Of a stretch of 64,000 bases of DNA, positions 52,699-61,302 are shown one piece after another. The stretch's first letter is position 1; every line of letters starts with the position of its first letter. The stretch spans positions 1 to 64,000 of the forward strand of contig CAWCDM010000045.1 of the NCBI GenBank assembly GCA_963794185.1. The letters run 5' to 3'. The notes under the pieces were generated by a model, which worked only from the letters and a program-made list of their open reading frames with translations, had not been told where the DNA came from and did not search any database. Both the position numbers and the translations under genes were made by a program. This stretch comes from JAMXLO01 sp963794185. GTDB taxonomy: Bacteria > Pseudomonadota > Alphaproteobacteria > Acetobacterales > Acetobacteraceae.

Positions 52699-53723
52699 CC
52701 CGACGCGCCCATCCCCCATGGGGATGCGGCAGGCATCGGTCCGCTCGGCGGCATTGGCGCCATCGGCGGCGTTGGCGTGGGTGGGACCTCGGGCGGCCCG
52801 CTCCCCGGCGTGCCGTCGTCGCCGCGCAGCAACTGCATCGCCTGCACGATGCTGCCGGCGAGTGCCGAGCTTTCCATCGGCACAACGACAAGGCGCGTGT
52901 TGGGCGCCGAGGCCAGCGCCTGGAACGCCCGCACGTAGCGATCGGCGATGAAATAGCGCAGCCCCGCCAGGCCATGCTGGGCCGCCGCGTCGGACACCAT
53001 CTGGGTTGCCTCGGCCTCGGCGCGCGCCAGCGCCACCCGCGCCTCGGCGTCGCGGTTCGCCGCCTGCTGGCGACCCTCGGCGGACAGTATCAGCGCCTGC
53101 TTCTCCCCTTCTGCACGCAGGATCGCCGCCTGACGCTCGCCCTCGGCGCGCGCCACCGCGGCACGCCGCTCGCGCTCCGCGGTCATCTGCAGGTTCATCG
53201 CGCGGATCAGGTTCTCCGGCGGCTCGATTTTCCGGATCTCAACGCGGCTCACCTTCACGCCCCATGGCTCCGTTGCGCCGTCCAGAATGATCAGCAGCGC
53301 GGTGTTGATTCGCTCGCGCGACGACAGCGTGGCGTCAAGTTCCATCTCGCCGATCACCGCCCGGATGTTGGTCATGGCAAGCGTGTTCAGCGCGAGCGAG
53401 AGGTTGCTGACCTGATACGCGGCCTTCTCCGGCTCCATCACGCGATAGTAGATGATGCCGTCCACCGAGACGGTGGCGTTGTCCCGGGTGATGACGCTCT
53501 GCTCCGGAATCTCGACCACCTGCTCCTGCACGTTCAGCTTGCGCCCCACGCGGTCGACATAGGGCAGCACGAAGTTAAGTCCGGGCTGCAGCAATCGCGT
53601 GTAGGCGCCGAAGCGCTCGACCGTCCAGACCTGGCCCTGCGACACGGTCTTCACCCCGGCGAACAGGGTGACGACGACCAGGATCAGCAGGAAAACCCAG
53701 ACCACGATGACCACGTCGGTCAC
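52695..53723 (-). CDS. SPFH/band 7 (QmcA-like) membrane protein
   Basis: A 342-residue band-7 protein. One N-terminal membrane helix (VVIVVWVFLLILVVVTLFAG) precedes the SPFH domain (VERFGAYTRLLQPGLNFVLPYVDRV, ERINTALLIILDGATEPWGVKVSRVEI) and an alanine/glutamate-rich coiled coil (ERRAAVARAEGERQAAILRAEGE). The tail is proline-rich (PPTPTPPMAPMPP). Members scaffold membrane microdomains and influence proteases and stress responses. The GTG at 53723 follows GGAGG by six bases. Coupled to the NfeD gene by an overlap. Confidence 0.9.
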   Translation of the reverse strand: MTDVVIVVWVFLLILVVVTLFAGVKTVSQGQVWTVERFGAYTRLLQPGLNFVLPYVDRVGRKLNVQEQVVEIPEQSVITRDNATVSVDGIIYYRVMEPEKAAYQVSNLSLALNTLAMTNIRAVIGEMELDATLSSRERINTALLIILDGATEPWGVKVSRVEIRKIEPPENLIRAMNLQMTAERERRAAVARAEGERQAAILRAEGEKQALILSAEGRQQAANRDAEARVALARAEAEATQMVSDAAAQHGLAGLRYFIADRYVRAFQALASAPNTRLVVVPMESSALAGSIVQAMQLLRGDDGTPGSGPPEVPPTPTPPMAPMPPSGPMPAASPWGMGASG

Positions 53724-53751
53724 GACCGCCTCCGATTTGCGGCCGGCGCCG

Positions 53752-54981
53752 TCACGCTCCCTTCCATTGCAGGATGTAGAGCCCGGCATCGTAGTCGGTG
53801 GCGTAGATCAGACCGTCCTGTGCGACGAACACGTCCGCCGTATGCCGTATCTTGGCTCGCCCGCGCATCGGCTCCGCCCATTGCGTCGGCTGCGGCGGCA
53901 CGAAATAGCCGACCTCCTGCGGCCGGTACGCATCGGAGATGTCGAACACGCGCACGCCCGCGCTCTGCCACGTTGCAAAGATCGTCGTGCTGCTCTGGAA
54001 CGAACCGGGCCGGTTCTCGTGCAGATTGTGCGGGCCGAACTGGCCGCCCATATTGACATAGTCCTGATCCGCCGGCGTTGGCAGCGTCGCGATGCTGACC
54101 GGGTTGCTCTTCTCGCGGATGTCGAACACCCAGGTGCGCTTGTGCTGGCCCTCCTGGTCGATGTTCAGCACCGCCTCGTCCGCCACCACCAGCAGACCGC
54201 GGTCGTGCAGCGGCAGCGCGTTGTGCGTGCCGCCGCCATAGGGCGGGCACCAGTTGCGGTGCGCGATCAGTTTCGGCGCCGACTTGTCCTTCACATCCAG
54301 GATGGTCAGGCCGCCGTCGCGCCAGGAGCCGTAGGCGATGTCGTCCGCCACCACCGCGTGATGCAGCGCCCAGCGGTTCTTCCAGGTGGGCGTCTCGCCG
54401 GCGGCGGCGTTCTGGCCGGGAATCCACCAGCGCCCCACCTCGTGCGGCTTCGTCGGGTCCGCCATGTCGATGACGATCAGGATGTGGTCGGTGAACCCGT
54501 CCAGCAGCGCCGATGCATAGGCGTAGCGCCCGCCGGTCCACCAGATGCGGTGCAGGCCGAGCCCTTGCACTTCCATGGCGCCGATGGGGCGCGGATTGGC
54601 CGGATCGGCGATGTCGTAGACCCGCATGCCGGCGGCGTAGTCCTCGCCGCGCTTGCCGAAGCGGCTGCTGTCCACCTTGTTGGAGCCGCCGTAGTACTCC
54701 TGCTGCGTCAGCAGCGCCCTCTGATCAGCCTCCTGGATGCACAGCAGCAGGTCCTCGGCCGCTTGGAGATGCATGCTCACGGACTTCGGATGCATCGGCA
54801 CGAAGTTCACCGGCTTCGGATTGCGCGGGTCGCGCACGTCGGTGACCATCACGCCGCGCTGCACCCGCGTGCCGATGTAGGCATGGCCGCGAGCGACCAT
54901 CACCTGGACGCCGTCGCCGCGGCCTCCCTGGTCGGTATGGCCGATGAATTCGATGTTGCGGGCGCCTTCGGGGATAATCAT
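53752..54981 (-). CDS. LVIVD-repeat beta-propeller protein
   Basis: A 409-residue repeat protein. Repeats of LVIVD type recur: VMVTDVRDPRNPKPVNFV, MRVYDIADPANPRPIG, LIVIDMADPTKPHEVGRW, LTILDVKDKSAPKLIAH, VFDIREKSNPVSIATL and VRVFDISDAYRPQEVGYF. They form a beta-propeller; the family is of unknown function, often exported, but no signal peptide is seen here. The start MIIPEGARN at 54981 has GGGAGAGAAG upstream; the longer frame to 55053 would overlap the divergent GYD gene's start. A 70-base divergent promoter region lies between them. Confidence 0.8.
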   Translation of the reverse strand: MIIPEGARNIEFIGHTDQGGRGDGVQVMVARGHAYIGTRVQRGVMVTDVRDPRNPKPVNFVPMHPKSVSMHLQAAEDLLLCIQEADQRALLTQQEYYGGSNKVDSSRFGKRGEDYAAGMRVYDIADPANPRPIGAMEVQGLGLHRIWWTGGRYAYASALLDGFTDHILIVIDMADPTKPHEVGRWWIPGQNAAAGETPTWKNRWALHHAVVADDIAYGSWRDGGLTILDVKDKSAPKLIAHRNWCPPYGGGTHNALPLHDRGLLVVADEAVLNIDQEGQHKRTWVFDIREKSNPVSIATLPTPADQDYVNMGGQFGPHNLHENRPGSFQSSTTIFATWQSAGVRVFDISDAYRPQEVGYFVPPQPTQWAEPMRGRAKIRHTADVFVAQDGLIYATDYDAGLYILQWKGA

Positions 54982-55051
54982 GGCTTGCTTCTCTCCCTGA
55001 TCGGTCGTCAGCTTAGGCTGGGTTCCGAGGACTGAGTAGGAGGGATTGGCC

Positions 55052-55345
55052 ATGCCGACCTATGTCATGCTCGCCAACTGGACGGAACAGGGGATGCGGG
55101 CGATCAACGACAGCCCGAAACGCATCGATGCGGCGAAGAAGACGATGGAGGAGATGGGCGGACAGTTCCGCTCGGTCTACATGACGATGGGCGACTACGA
55201 CCTGGTCATGATCTACGACGCACCCGACGATGCGGTGGCGGCGCGGTTCACGTTGATGCTCGGCAAGCTGGGCAACGTTCGCACGACGTCGCTGAAGGCG
55301 TTCCCCGAGGAGGCGTATCGCCAGATTATCAATTCGCTGCGGTAG
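55052..55345 (+). CDS. GYD domain protein
   Basis: A 97-residue GYD-family protein: MPTYVMLANWTEQGMRAIND at the start, KTMEEMGGQFRSVYMTMGDYDLVMIYDAPDDA (the GYD block) and FTLMLGKLGNVRTTSLKAF. The fold is a dimeric alpha-beta barrel like ABM proteins. The ATG at 55052 follows GGAGGG. Function of the family is unknown. It heads a row of small domain proteins (EthD, NTF2) on this strand. Confidence 0.85.
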   Translation: MPTYVMLANWTEQGMRAINDSPKRIDAAKKTMEEMGGQFRSVYMTMGDYDLVMIYDAPDDAVAARFTLMLGKLGNVRTTSLKAFPEEAYRQIINSLR

Positions 55346-55401
55346 CGCGCTTTTCCCGCCTTGATGTGCATGTCGGCGCCGGTGTGACTGCGAGTTGATC
55401 G

Positions 55402-56028
55402 ATGATCGCCGCGATCAGCCTGATGCGCAGACGCGACGACGTGACGTTGAACGCCTTTCGCCGGCACTGGCTCGATGTGCATGGCCCGTTGGTTTGCGGG
55501 TTCCCTGGCCTGCGTTGCTATGTGCAGGACCATGTCATCGAGTCACCGGCAACGAACGCGCCGGCGCGCGACATGCGGATCGACGGTTTCCCGATTCTGT
55601 CGTTCGACAATGACGCAGACCGGCTGCGTGCGCACCAGTCGGCGGAGATGGCGGCGTGCAATGTCGATTCCCGTTCGTTCATCGGCGCAGTCTCGCGCGT
55701 GATTTGCGAACCGCGGATCGTAATGCAGCAGGCTCCGGATGCCGGCCGGATCAAGCTCATCGCGCTGCTGCCGGGCAAGGTTGCGGATGACGGCGCGCTC
55801 GAACGCTACGCGGCGCGTGCCCGCGAATTGCCTGGGCTGCGGGGTTTGGTGCTGTATCGTGTCCTGCAACAAGGCCCGGCGCCGAACAGCACGATCCCGC
55901 ATCTGCCGGTGAGCACCGCCGGAATCGCCGAACTATCGTTCGCCAGCCTGGTCGACCTCGAATGCGCGATGGCCGGCGACGCCACAGGTGCGGCGCACTT
56001 CGTGGTCGAGGAGCACCGCCTGCGCTGA
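55402..56028 (+). CDS. EthD domain protein
   Basis: A 208-residue protein with the EthD pattern RRRDDVTLNAFRRHWLDVHGPLVCGFPGLRCYVQDHVI, in which the HW-x-VHGP motif is the family signature. A second, weaker repeat of the ferredoxin-like fold follows (IKLIALLPGKVADDGALERYAARARELPGLRGLVLYRV). EthD-type proteins help degrade ethers, aromatics or polyketides, or bind ligands. It lies 56 bases after the GYD gene. Confidence 0.75.
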   Translation: MIAAISLMRRRDDVTLNAFRRHWLDVHGPLVCGFPGLRCYVQDHVIESPATNAPARDMRIDGFPILSFDNDADRLRAHQSAEMAACNVDSRSFIGAVSRVICEPRIVMQQAPDAGRIKLIALLPGKVADDGALERYAARARELPGLRGLVLYRVLQQGPAPNSTIPHLPVSTAGIAELSFASLVDLECAMAGDATGAAHFVVEEHRLR

Positions 56029-56141
56029 TGCATGCCGGTGACCGGCCGGCCTGCCGGCTCCCTTGAACGCGCGTCGCTGCCGTGCCAGCGTCGGATCGTT
56101 CGGCGGGACTGCGAACCCGCGGTTCACAAGGGAGGAAAAAC

Positions 56142-56591
56142 ATGATGTTCAATCGCCGTAGTCTGGCGCTTGGCAGCGCTGGTGCGCTCAGCGTGGCTAT
56201 CATGGGTCGTGTGCCGCAGGCGGCTGCTCAGGCCGGCGACGAGGCTGCCGTCAAGCAGGCCGTCGAGGCGTTCCGCAAGGCCATGCTGGCCAACGATCGT
56301 GCTCAACTGGATGCCCTCTCGGCGGATCAGCTCAGCTATGGCCACTCCGGGGGCAAGGTCCAGAACAAGGCGGAGTTCCTCGACGGTGCCGTCCAGTCGC
56401 GGTGGAAGTCCATCAGTGTGAGCGACGAGACCACCCACATTGTCGGCAGCAACGCGATTTCCCGATTCATCTTCACCGGTGAAAACGAGAGCGACGGCAA
56501 GATCAATGCGGTGAAGATCGGCGTGCTGATGGTCTGGCTGAAGCAGGACGGCCATTGGAAGCTCCTGGCGAGGCAGGCCGTCAAAGTCTGA
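56142..56591 (+). CDS. Exported NTF2-like (DUF4440-type) protein
   Basis: A 149-residue protein. An N-terminal twin-arginine-like signal (MMFNRRSLALGSAGALSVAIM, with AAAQA before the cleavage site) is followed by an NTF2 fold: DEAAVKQAVEAFRKAMLANDRAQLDALSADQLSYGHSGG, FLDGAVQSRWKSISVSDETTHIVG and LMVWLKQDGHWKLLARQAVKV. The GH-G segment and ending match DUF4440-type proteins, whose ligand is not known. The ATG at 56142 follows GGGAGG. Confidence 0.8.
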   Translation: MMFNRRSLALGSAGALSVAIMGRVPQAAAQAGDEAAVKQAVEAFRKAMLANDRAQLDALSADQLSYGHSGGKVQNKAEFLDGAVQSRWKSISVSDETTHIVGSNAISRFIFTGENESDGKINAVKIGVLMVWLKQDGHWKLLARQAVKV

Positions 56592-56618
56592 TCGGACAAT
56601 CGAAGGAGAGAGACGGCA

Positions 56619-57551
56619 ATGCCAATCGGATTCATCGGGCTCGGCATGATGGGCGCCGGCATGGCGAGCAACCTGCAGAAGGCGGGGCACAAGCTCGTCG
56701 TGCACGACCTGAAGCGCCAGTCCGCATCGCACCATCTCGCCGCCGGCGGGGAATGGGCGGACAGCCCGCGCGCGGTCGCCGCGGCGTGCGACGTGGTGTT
56801 CACCTCGCTCCCCGCACCGCCCGACGTTGAAGCGGTGGGGTTCGGCGAGAACGGGCTGGTGCACGGCTTCCGCAAGGGCTCGGTGTGGTTCGATCTGTCC
56901 ACCAACTCGGTCAGCCTGGTGCGTGAGCTGCACGCCAGGCTGGCCGAGCAGGGGGTGGCGTTGCTGGACGCGCCGGTCAGCGGTGGCCCGCGCGGGGCAA
57001 ATTCCGGAAAACTGGCGATCTGGGTCGGCGGCGACGAGGCGCTGTTCCACAAGCACAAATCGGTGCTCGACGCGATGGGCGATCAGGCGCGCTACATCGG
57101 TCCGATCGGCGCCGGCTCCGTTGCCAAGCTGGTGCACAATCTGTCCGGTGCCGCAATCAACGTGGTGCTGGCCGAGGCGTTCACGATGGGCGTGAAGGCG
57201 GGCATCGAGCCGCTTGCGCTGTGGGCGGCGATCCGCCAGGGCGCGGGCGGGCGTTCGCGCACCTTCGACCGGCTGGGCGGGCAGTTCCTCACCGGGCAAT
57301 ACGATCCGCCGGATTTCGCGCTGCGGCTGCTTTACAAGGATGTTACGCTCGCGTGCCAGCTTGGCCGCGAGGTCGGCGTGCCGATGCGCCTGTCGCATCT
57401 GGCATTGGCCGAGTTGAACGAGGCGCTCAACCGCGGCTGGGGCGAGCGCGACAGCCGCATCGGCATGTCGCTGCAGCAGGAGCGGGCAGGGGTCGAACCG
57501 TTCGCCGTTGATCCGGCGCGCATCAAGGCGGTGCTGGATCGGGACGGGTAG
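56619..57551 (+). CDS. NAD-binding beta-hydroxyacid dehydrogenase
   Basis: A 310-residue 3-hydroxyisobutyrate dehydrogenase-family protein. The Rossmann start is MPIGFIGLGMMGAGMASNLQKAGHKLVVHDL, the substrate loop LLDAPVSGGPRGANSGKLAIWVGGD, and the catalytic lysine region VAKLVHNLSGAAINVVLAEAF. Family members oxidise 3-hydroxyisobutyrate, tartronate semialdehyde and similar acids with NAD(P). The start has GGAGAGAG nearby. It follows the NTF2 gene by 27 bases, so likely one operon. Specific substrate not assignable. Confidence 0.88.
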   Translation: MPIGFIGLGMMGAGMASNLQKAGHKLVVHDLKRQSASHHLAAGGEWADSPRAVAAACDVVFTSLPAPPDVEAVGFGENGLVHGFRKGSVWFDLSTNSVSLVRELHARLAEQGVALLDAPVSGGPRGANSGKLAIWVGGDEALFHKHKSVLDAMGDQARYIGPIGAGSVAKLVHNLSGAAINVVLAEAFTMGVKAGIEPLALWAAIRQGAGGRSRTFDRLGGQFLTGQYDPPDFALRLLYKDVTLACQLGREVGVPMRLSHLALAELNEALNRGWGERDSRIGMSLQQERAGVEPFAVDPARIKAVLDRDG

Positions 57552-57557
57552 AGAAGG

Positions 57558-57610
57558 TTCACCACAAAGACACGAAGACACAGAGGTTCGCTTCGTGGCT
57601 TGGTGGTGAA
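57558..57610. terminator. Two-way terminator hairpin (family D repeat)
   Basis: TTCACCACAAAGACACGAAG (57558-57577) is mirrored by CTTCGTGGCTTGGTGGTGAA (57591-57610), a 20-base imperfect stem. It lies exactly between two convergent genes. The sequence resembles a repeat found between genes of many proteobacteria. Confidence 0.65.
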
Positions 57611-57613
57611 TTC

Positions 57614-58579
57614 CTACGCGAAGATCGTGCCCAGCCGCTTGATGCTCCCCAACGCCTTGTCGAATTCCAGACCGGGCCAGTGGCAGCGCATCATGAAGTG
57701 GTCGACGCCCAGCGCCTCGCGGTACCGGGCGATCTCCTCCTTCACGAACACCGCATCGCCGATGATGAAGCGATCGCGCACATACTCCTCGAACGGCGGC
57801 TTGTTGCGCGAAGCCATGCCCCAGGATGCATAGGCGTCGTACTTGTATTCCAGCGGCCCGCGGCATTCCTCCAGCGCCGTCTTGTGGTTCGCGCCGACAT
57901 AGCATTCGCGCACCATCGGGAAACAATCCGGCGCGCGTCCTGCCAGCGCCTCGCGATACACCCGCATCTGCTCCGTCAGCTTGCCGAGCGGCGTGGTGGG
58001 AACGATCAGCCACGCATCGCCCAGCCGCGCCGCGCGCCGGATCGCCACATCGACCGTCGCCGCCATCCAGATCGGCGGTCCGCCCGCGCGCAGCGGCTTC
58101 AAACCGATCGCGTGGTCGTTGACCTCGTAGAAGCGGCCCTTGTGCGTCACCTTGTCCCCGGTCCACAGGCGGCGCATCAGCGTGATGCTCTCCTCCAGCC
58201 GCGGCGCGCGTTCCTTCAGCGACATGTTGAACGCGGTGAATTCGCCCTCGCGATAGCCGAGCCCGACGCCCAGCACGTAATTGCCGCCGGTCAGCACATC
58301 GAGCGTCGCCAATTCCTCCGCCACATGCACCGGATTAAGCAGCGGCAGGATCAGGATATTCGGCCCGACCAGCATGCCCTCGGCGTGCTGCGCCAGATAG
58401 GCCATCATCGGCACGATCTGCAGCATCTGCAGCGGTCCGGTCAGATAGTGATGCGGAAACCACAGCGAGGCGAAGCCGGCGTCTCGGGCGGCGCGCACCT
58501 GCGCCACGAGGTCCGGGACATGCGCCGCCACCGACTCGCCCGGCTGGAACTGCGTATTGATGAACAGTCCGACTTTCAC
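57614..58579 (-). CDS. LLM-class flavin-dependent oxidoreductase
   Basis: A 321-residue luciferase-like monooxygenase: VKVGLFINTQFQPGES at the start, ARDAGFASLWFPHHYLTGP, VHVAEELATLDVLTGGNYVLGVGLGYREGEFTAFN and RAARLGDAWLIVPTTP. These TIM-barrel enzymes use reduced FMN (or F420) and oxygen to oxidise small molecules. The GTG at 58579 follows AAGGAG; the longer frame upstream is not supported. The EFTAFN and ERAPRLEES blocks place it with the alkanal/nitrilotriacetate monooxygenase-like groups. Substrate unknown. Confidence 0.88.
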   Translation of the reverse strand: MKVGLFINTQFQPGESVAAHVPDLVAQVRAARDAGFASLWFPHHYLTGPLQMLQIVPMMAYLAQHAEGMLVGPNILILPLLNPVHVAEELATLDVLTGGNYVLGVGLGYREGEFTAFNMSLKERAPRLEESITLMRRLWTGDKVTHKGRFYEVNDHAIGLKPLRAGGPPIWMAATVDVAIRRAARLGDAWLIVPTTPLGKLTEQMRVYREALAGRAPDCFPMVRECYVGANHKTALEECRGPLEYKYDAYASWGMASRNKPPFEEYVRDRFIIGDAVFVKEEIARYREALGVDHFMMRCHWPGLEFDKALGSIKRLGTIFA

Positions 58580-58648
58580 CTTCGATCTCCTTCGGCCTTT
58601 CGCCCGCACCTTGAACCAGCGGCAGGAACGCGCCAACTCTCGCCCGCC

Positions 58649-58915
58649 ATGAGCGACCGTGTCCCGCCTGATCTCGACCTGCTGCCTGACGGGAGTTTTC
58701 GTCCGCGTCGGCCCCCGCTTGCGGCTCGGATTTTCCGCTGGGCTGTGGTCATTGCCCTGCTGGCCGGTGCGTTGGCGCTGGCTGCCGTTGCGCTGTGGTT
58801 CGCGCTGGTGCTGATCCCGGTGGCGATCGGCGCCGGGCTGATCGCGTGGCTGGCGTTCCGCTACCAGCTCTGGCGCCGCGGAAGATCCGGAGGCGGCAGG
58901 GTTTGGCGGCAGTAG
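58649..58915 (+). CDS. Small membrane protein of unknown function
   Basis: An 88-residue protein starting MSDRVPPDLDLLPDGSFRP, with a proline/arginine-rich head. Residues about 32-70 are one long hydrophobic stretch (VVIALLAGALALAAVALWFALVLIPVAIGAGLIAWLAF) that can form two membrane helices in a hairpin, and the tail is basic. It lies between two minus-strand genes. Function not known. Confidence 0.55.
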   Translation: MSDRVPPDLDLLPDGSFRPRRPPLAARIFRWAVVIALLAGALALAAVALWFALVLIPVAIGAGLIAWLAFRYQLWRRGRSGGGRVWRQ

Positions 58916-58922
58916 AGGTCAG

Positions 58923-59732
58923 TCAGCTCTGTGTCGGCCGCCACCACCTGACCAGTGCGCCGATCGCCAGGGCGAGCAGCAGCACCGCCGTTCCGCTCAC
59001 GGCCAGCGCGCCCATCAGGTGCACGGACCGGAAGCCCATCGCCTGGAGCGCATGCAGCGACCCGTGCATGAAGTCGCGCACGTCGTCGAAGATCACCGCG
59101 ATCTCGAATGTCGCCAGAAAGGCGAGCGCGTAGAACGGCTGCGGATGGCGCGCCTCATAGGCCAATACGTGGATTGCGATCCGATCGCCGCCCATCCGCG
59201 GCGTGAGGTAGCCGCAGAGCACGCCGATCAGCCCGCCGGCAAACAGGTCGGAGGGGTAATGAAGCCCCAGATAGACCCGGACGACGCAGACCCAGATGAT
59301 ACTGTATGCGGCGGCCGCGATGCCGACCGGTCGGGACAGGCGCCACAAACCAAAGACGAGGGCGAACCACATGGCGCCGTGGTCGCTTGGGAACGAGCTC
59401 CAATCCTCCATGCTCGAATAGCCCTGCATGGGCAGGTTCGGCGGCTGGTAGCCGATCCCGGTCACGAAGATCGGACGGATGCGGAACGGCAGTGCCGAGG
59501 CAAGGACACGCGTGACAAACAACGCCACGACGGTGCCGAGCAGAGCGGATACCACGATCCGCCGAACGTCGGGGCGGGAGACAGGGGAGAACCAGAACCA
59601 CCAGTAGGCCGCTACGAGAATACCGGCCTTGAGGAGTTCACTTCTGTCAGCGAACCCGGCAATCCGATCGAGTATCGGGTACCCGGACCATCCGTTGATC
59701 GCGTGAAAAATCCAGAGGTCGAGCCTCCACAT
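58923..59732 (-). CDS. PAP2-family membrane phosphatase
   Basis: A 269-residue integral membrane protein with the PAP2 phosphatase signature: KAGIL near the start of the first motif region, SSFPSDHGAMWFAL (motif 2) and RVYLGLHYPSDLFAGG (motif 3), which supply the catalytic histidines. Six or more membrane spans are seen. Members dephosphorylate phosphatidic acid, undecaprenyl pyrophosphate or similar lipids. I chose MWRLDLW at 59732; a GTG at 59807 in frame would add 25 residues without membrane character. A PHO-box-like site lies upstream, suggesting induction by phosphate starvation. Confidence 0.85.
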   Translation of the reverse strand: MWRLDLWIFHAINGWSGYPILDRIAGFADRSELLKAGILVAAYWWFWFSPVSRPDVRRIVVSALLGTVVALFVTRVLASALPFRIRPIFVTGIGYQPPNLPMQGYSSMEDWSSFPSDHGAMWFALVFGLWRLSRPVGIAAAAYSIIWVCVVRVYLGLHYPSDLFAGGLIGVLCGYLTPRMGGDRIAIHVLAYEARHPQPFYALAFLATFEIAVIFDDVRDFMHGSLHALQAMGFRSVHLMGALAVSGTAVLLLALAIGALVRWWRPTQS

Positions 59733-59851
59733 GACGTTCAATCGCTCCCGACATCTGTTGACTACGTCCCGGGACGTCTCACCTGTTGCCGGTGATTTCG
59801 CTGGCACTCGGAGCCCGTGTTTAACCCCACCTTAACAATTTTGCAACGCCT

Positions 59852-59869
59852 CTGACATAATTGTGACAT
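59852..59869 (-). promoter_or_regulatory. PHO-box-like site upstream of the PAP2 gene
   Basis: Read on the minus strand, ATGTCACAATTATGTCAG contains two TGTCA direct repeats 11 bases apart (TGTCA-N6-TGTCA), the spacing bound by PhoB. It is 120 bases upstream of the chosen start of the PAP2 phosphatase and points toward it. Confidence 0.55.
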
Positions 59870-59938
59870 CATCGCGGCCGGCAATGCCCCAGAGGTGGGA
59901 AGCGCCGGCCGCCCCGATGGAAATGTCCTGTTTCTACG

Positions 59939-60247
59939 TCAAGGATTGATCTTGCCGTCCTGAACCACAAGGCGCACCGGTCTTACGTCCACCTTCTGCC
60001 ACACCTTCGCCCTGGTGTACGGATCGCTGGCGATCATCGCATCGAGCTCTGCGCGGTCGGCACAATTCGCCAAGAGGAATGAGCCGATCGGCTTTTGCGC
60101 CTCATCGAAGATTGGCCCTCCGAACACCAGCTTGCCCGCGGCGACATTGCCGGTCAGTCCATCGAGATGCGCCGGCCGCGCGGCCTGTCGGCGTGAAGGA
60201 GCCTCGGCGTCGGTGCCGTCATACAGAGTGACCAGGAACTGTGGCAT
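59939..60247 (-). CDS. YciI-like protein
   Basis: A 102-residue YCII-domain protein: MPQFLVTLYDGTDAEAPSRRQAARPAHLDGL, GKLVFGGPIFDEAQKPIGSFLL and DAMIASDPYTRAKVWQKVDVRPVRL. The histidine in ARPAHLDG and the aspartate in ASDPY correspond to the conserved His/Asp of the family, whose true activity is not established. It lies 12 bases after the LLM oxidoreductase gene and is probably co-transcribed with it and cysK. Confidence 0.88.
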   Translation of the reverse strand: MPQFLVTLYDGTDAEAPSRRQAARPAHLDGLTGNVAAGKLVFGGPIFDEAQKPIGSFLLANCADRAELDAMIASDPYTRAKVWQKVDVRPVRLVVQDGKINP

Positions 60248-60259
60248 TTGGATTCTCCT

Positions 60260-61291
60260 CTATTCGGCGGCCAGTGGAACCTGCGCCTGCAGCCCAAACT
60301 CCTGGGCCAGCAGCGTGTAGGAGCGCCGTCGCGCCGCCGGATCGTGCAGCGTGGTAAGTATGGCGATCTCCTCCACGCCATGCTCCGCCGCCAGGGCACG
60401 CAGCTTCGCGCCTACCACCGACGGCGTGCCATACAGCGCGCGCGAGCGCATCCGTTCGATGCGCAGCAATTCGCCTTCGGAATAAGAGTGAGCGGCGGCT
60501 TCTTCGGGCGAGGGCAGCGCCGCGAACACGCCACGGTCGCGCCCCAGCCGCCACATCTCGCGCGAAGTGAACAGCCGTGCCGCCTCCGCCTCGGTCTCCG
60601 CGGCCATCGCCCATACGCAGAGCGCGGCATGCGGCGTGGGGTGGCGTTCGCTGGGGCGATAGCCTTCGCGATACAGCGCCATTGCCTGATCGACGCCGCG
60701 GCCGTCCGTTATGAAATGCGCGAAGCAGAACGGCAGGCCGAAATACGCGGCGACCTGCGGCCCATAGTCCGAGCTGCCGAGGATCCACACCTCCGGCATG
60801 GTCGGGCCGCCCGGTTGGGCGATGATGTCGCGGAACGGATGGCCCTCCACGAGCTTCTCCCCGGCCAGCCACGCCAACAGATCGCGCACCTGGGCCGGGA
60901 AATGATCGGCCGCGGTCTCCGCCAGCGGATTGAGCGCGAAGGCGGTCCGCCCGTCCGATCCCGGCGCACGGCCGAGCCCGAGATCGATCCGCCCCGGCGC
61001 GATCGCCTCCAGCAGGCGGAACTGCTCGGCCACCTTCAGGCTGGAGTAGTGCGGCAGCATCACGCCGGCCGAACCGACGCGGATTCGTGTCGTCGTCGCG
61101 GAGATCGCACTGATGAGAATCTCCGGCGCCGTGCCCGCCTGGCTCGCCGAGTTGTGGTGCTCCGCGCACCAGTACCGGGAATAGCCCAGCGCCTCGCAAT
61201 GCTTCGCCAGCGCCAGGCTCTCGCGGATCGAGGTGTCCGGCGAGCGCCCCGTCACTACCGTCGATTGATCCAGCACCGACAGCCGCAGCAT
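60260..61291 (-). CDS. LLM-class flavin-dependent oxidoreductase (luciferase-like)
   Basis: A 343-residue luciferase-like monooxygenase of the YhbW/'MsnO8' type: MLRLSVLDQSTVV, LGYSRYWCAEHHNSASQAGTAPEIL, RVGSAGVMLPHYSSLKVAEQFRLLEAIAPGRIDLGLGRAPGSD and EVWILGSSDYGPQVAAYFGLPFCFAHF. The HHN, GSAGVMLPHYS and GxGRAPG blocks are the characteristic flavin-site stretches. It starts 12 bases after the cysK stop, so the genes likely form one unit. Substrate unknown. Confidence 0.9.
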   Translation of the reverse strand: MLRLSVLDQSTVVTGRSPDTSIRESLALAKHCEALGYSRYWCAEHHNSASQAGTAPEILISAISATTTRIRVGSAGVMLPHYSSLKVAEQFRLLEAIAPGRIDLGLGRAPGSDGRTAFALNPLAETAADHFPAQVRDLLAWLAGEKLVEGHPFRDIIAQPGGPTMPEVWILGSSDYGPQVAAYFGLPFCFAHFITDGRGVDQAMALYREGYRPSERHPTPHAALCVWAMAAETEAEAARLFTSREMWRLGRDRGVFAALPSPEEAAAHSYSEGELLRIERMRSRALYGTPSVVGAKLRALAAEHGVEEIAILTTLHDPAARRRSYTLLAQEFGLQAQVPLAAE

Positions 61292-61302
61292 GCGTCAGTC
61301 CC

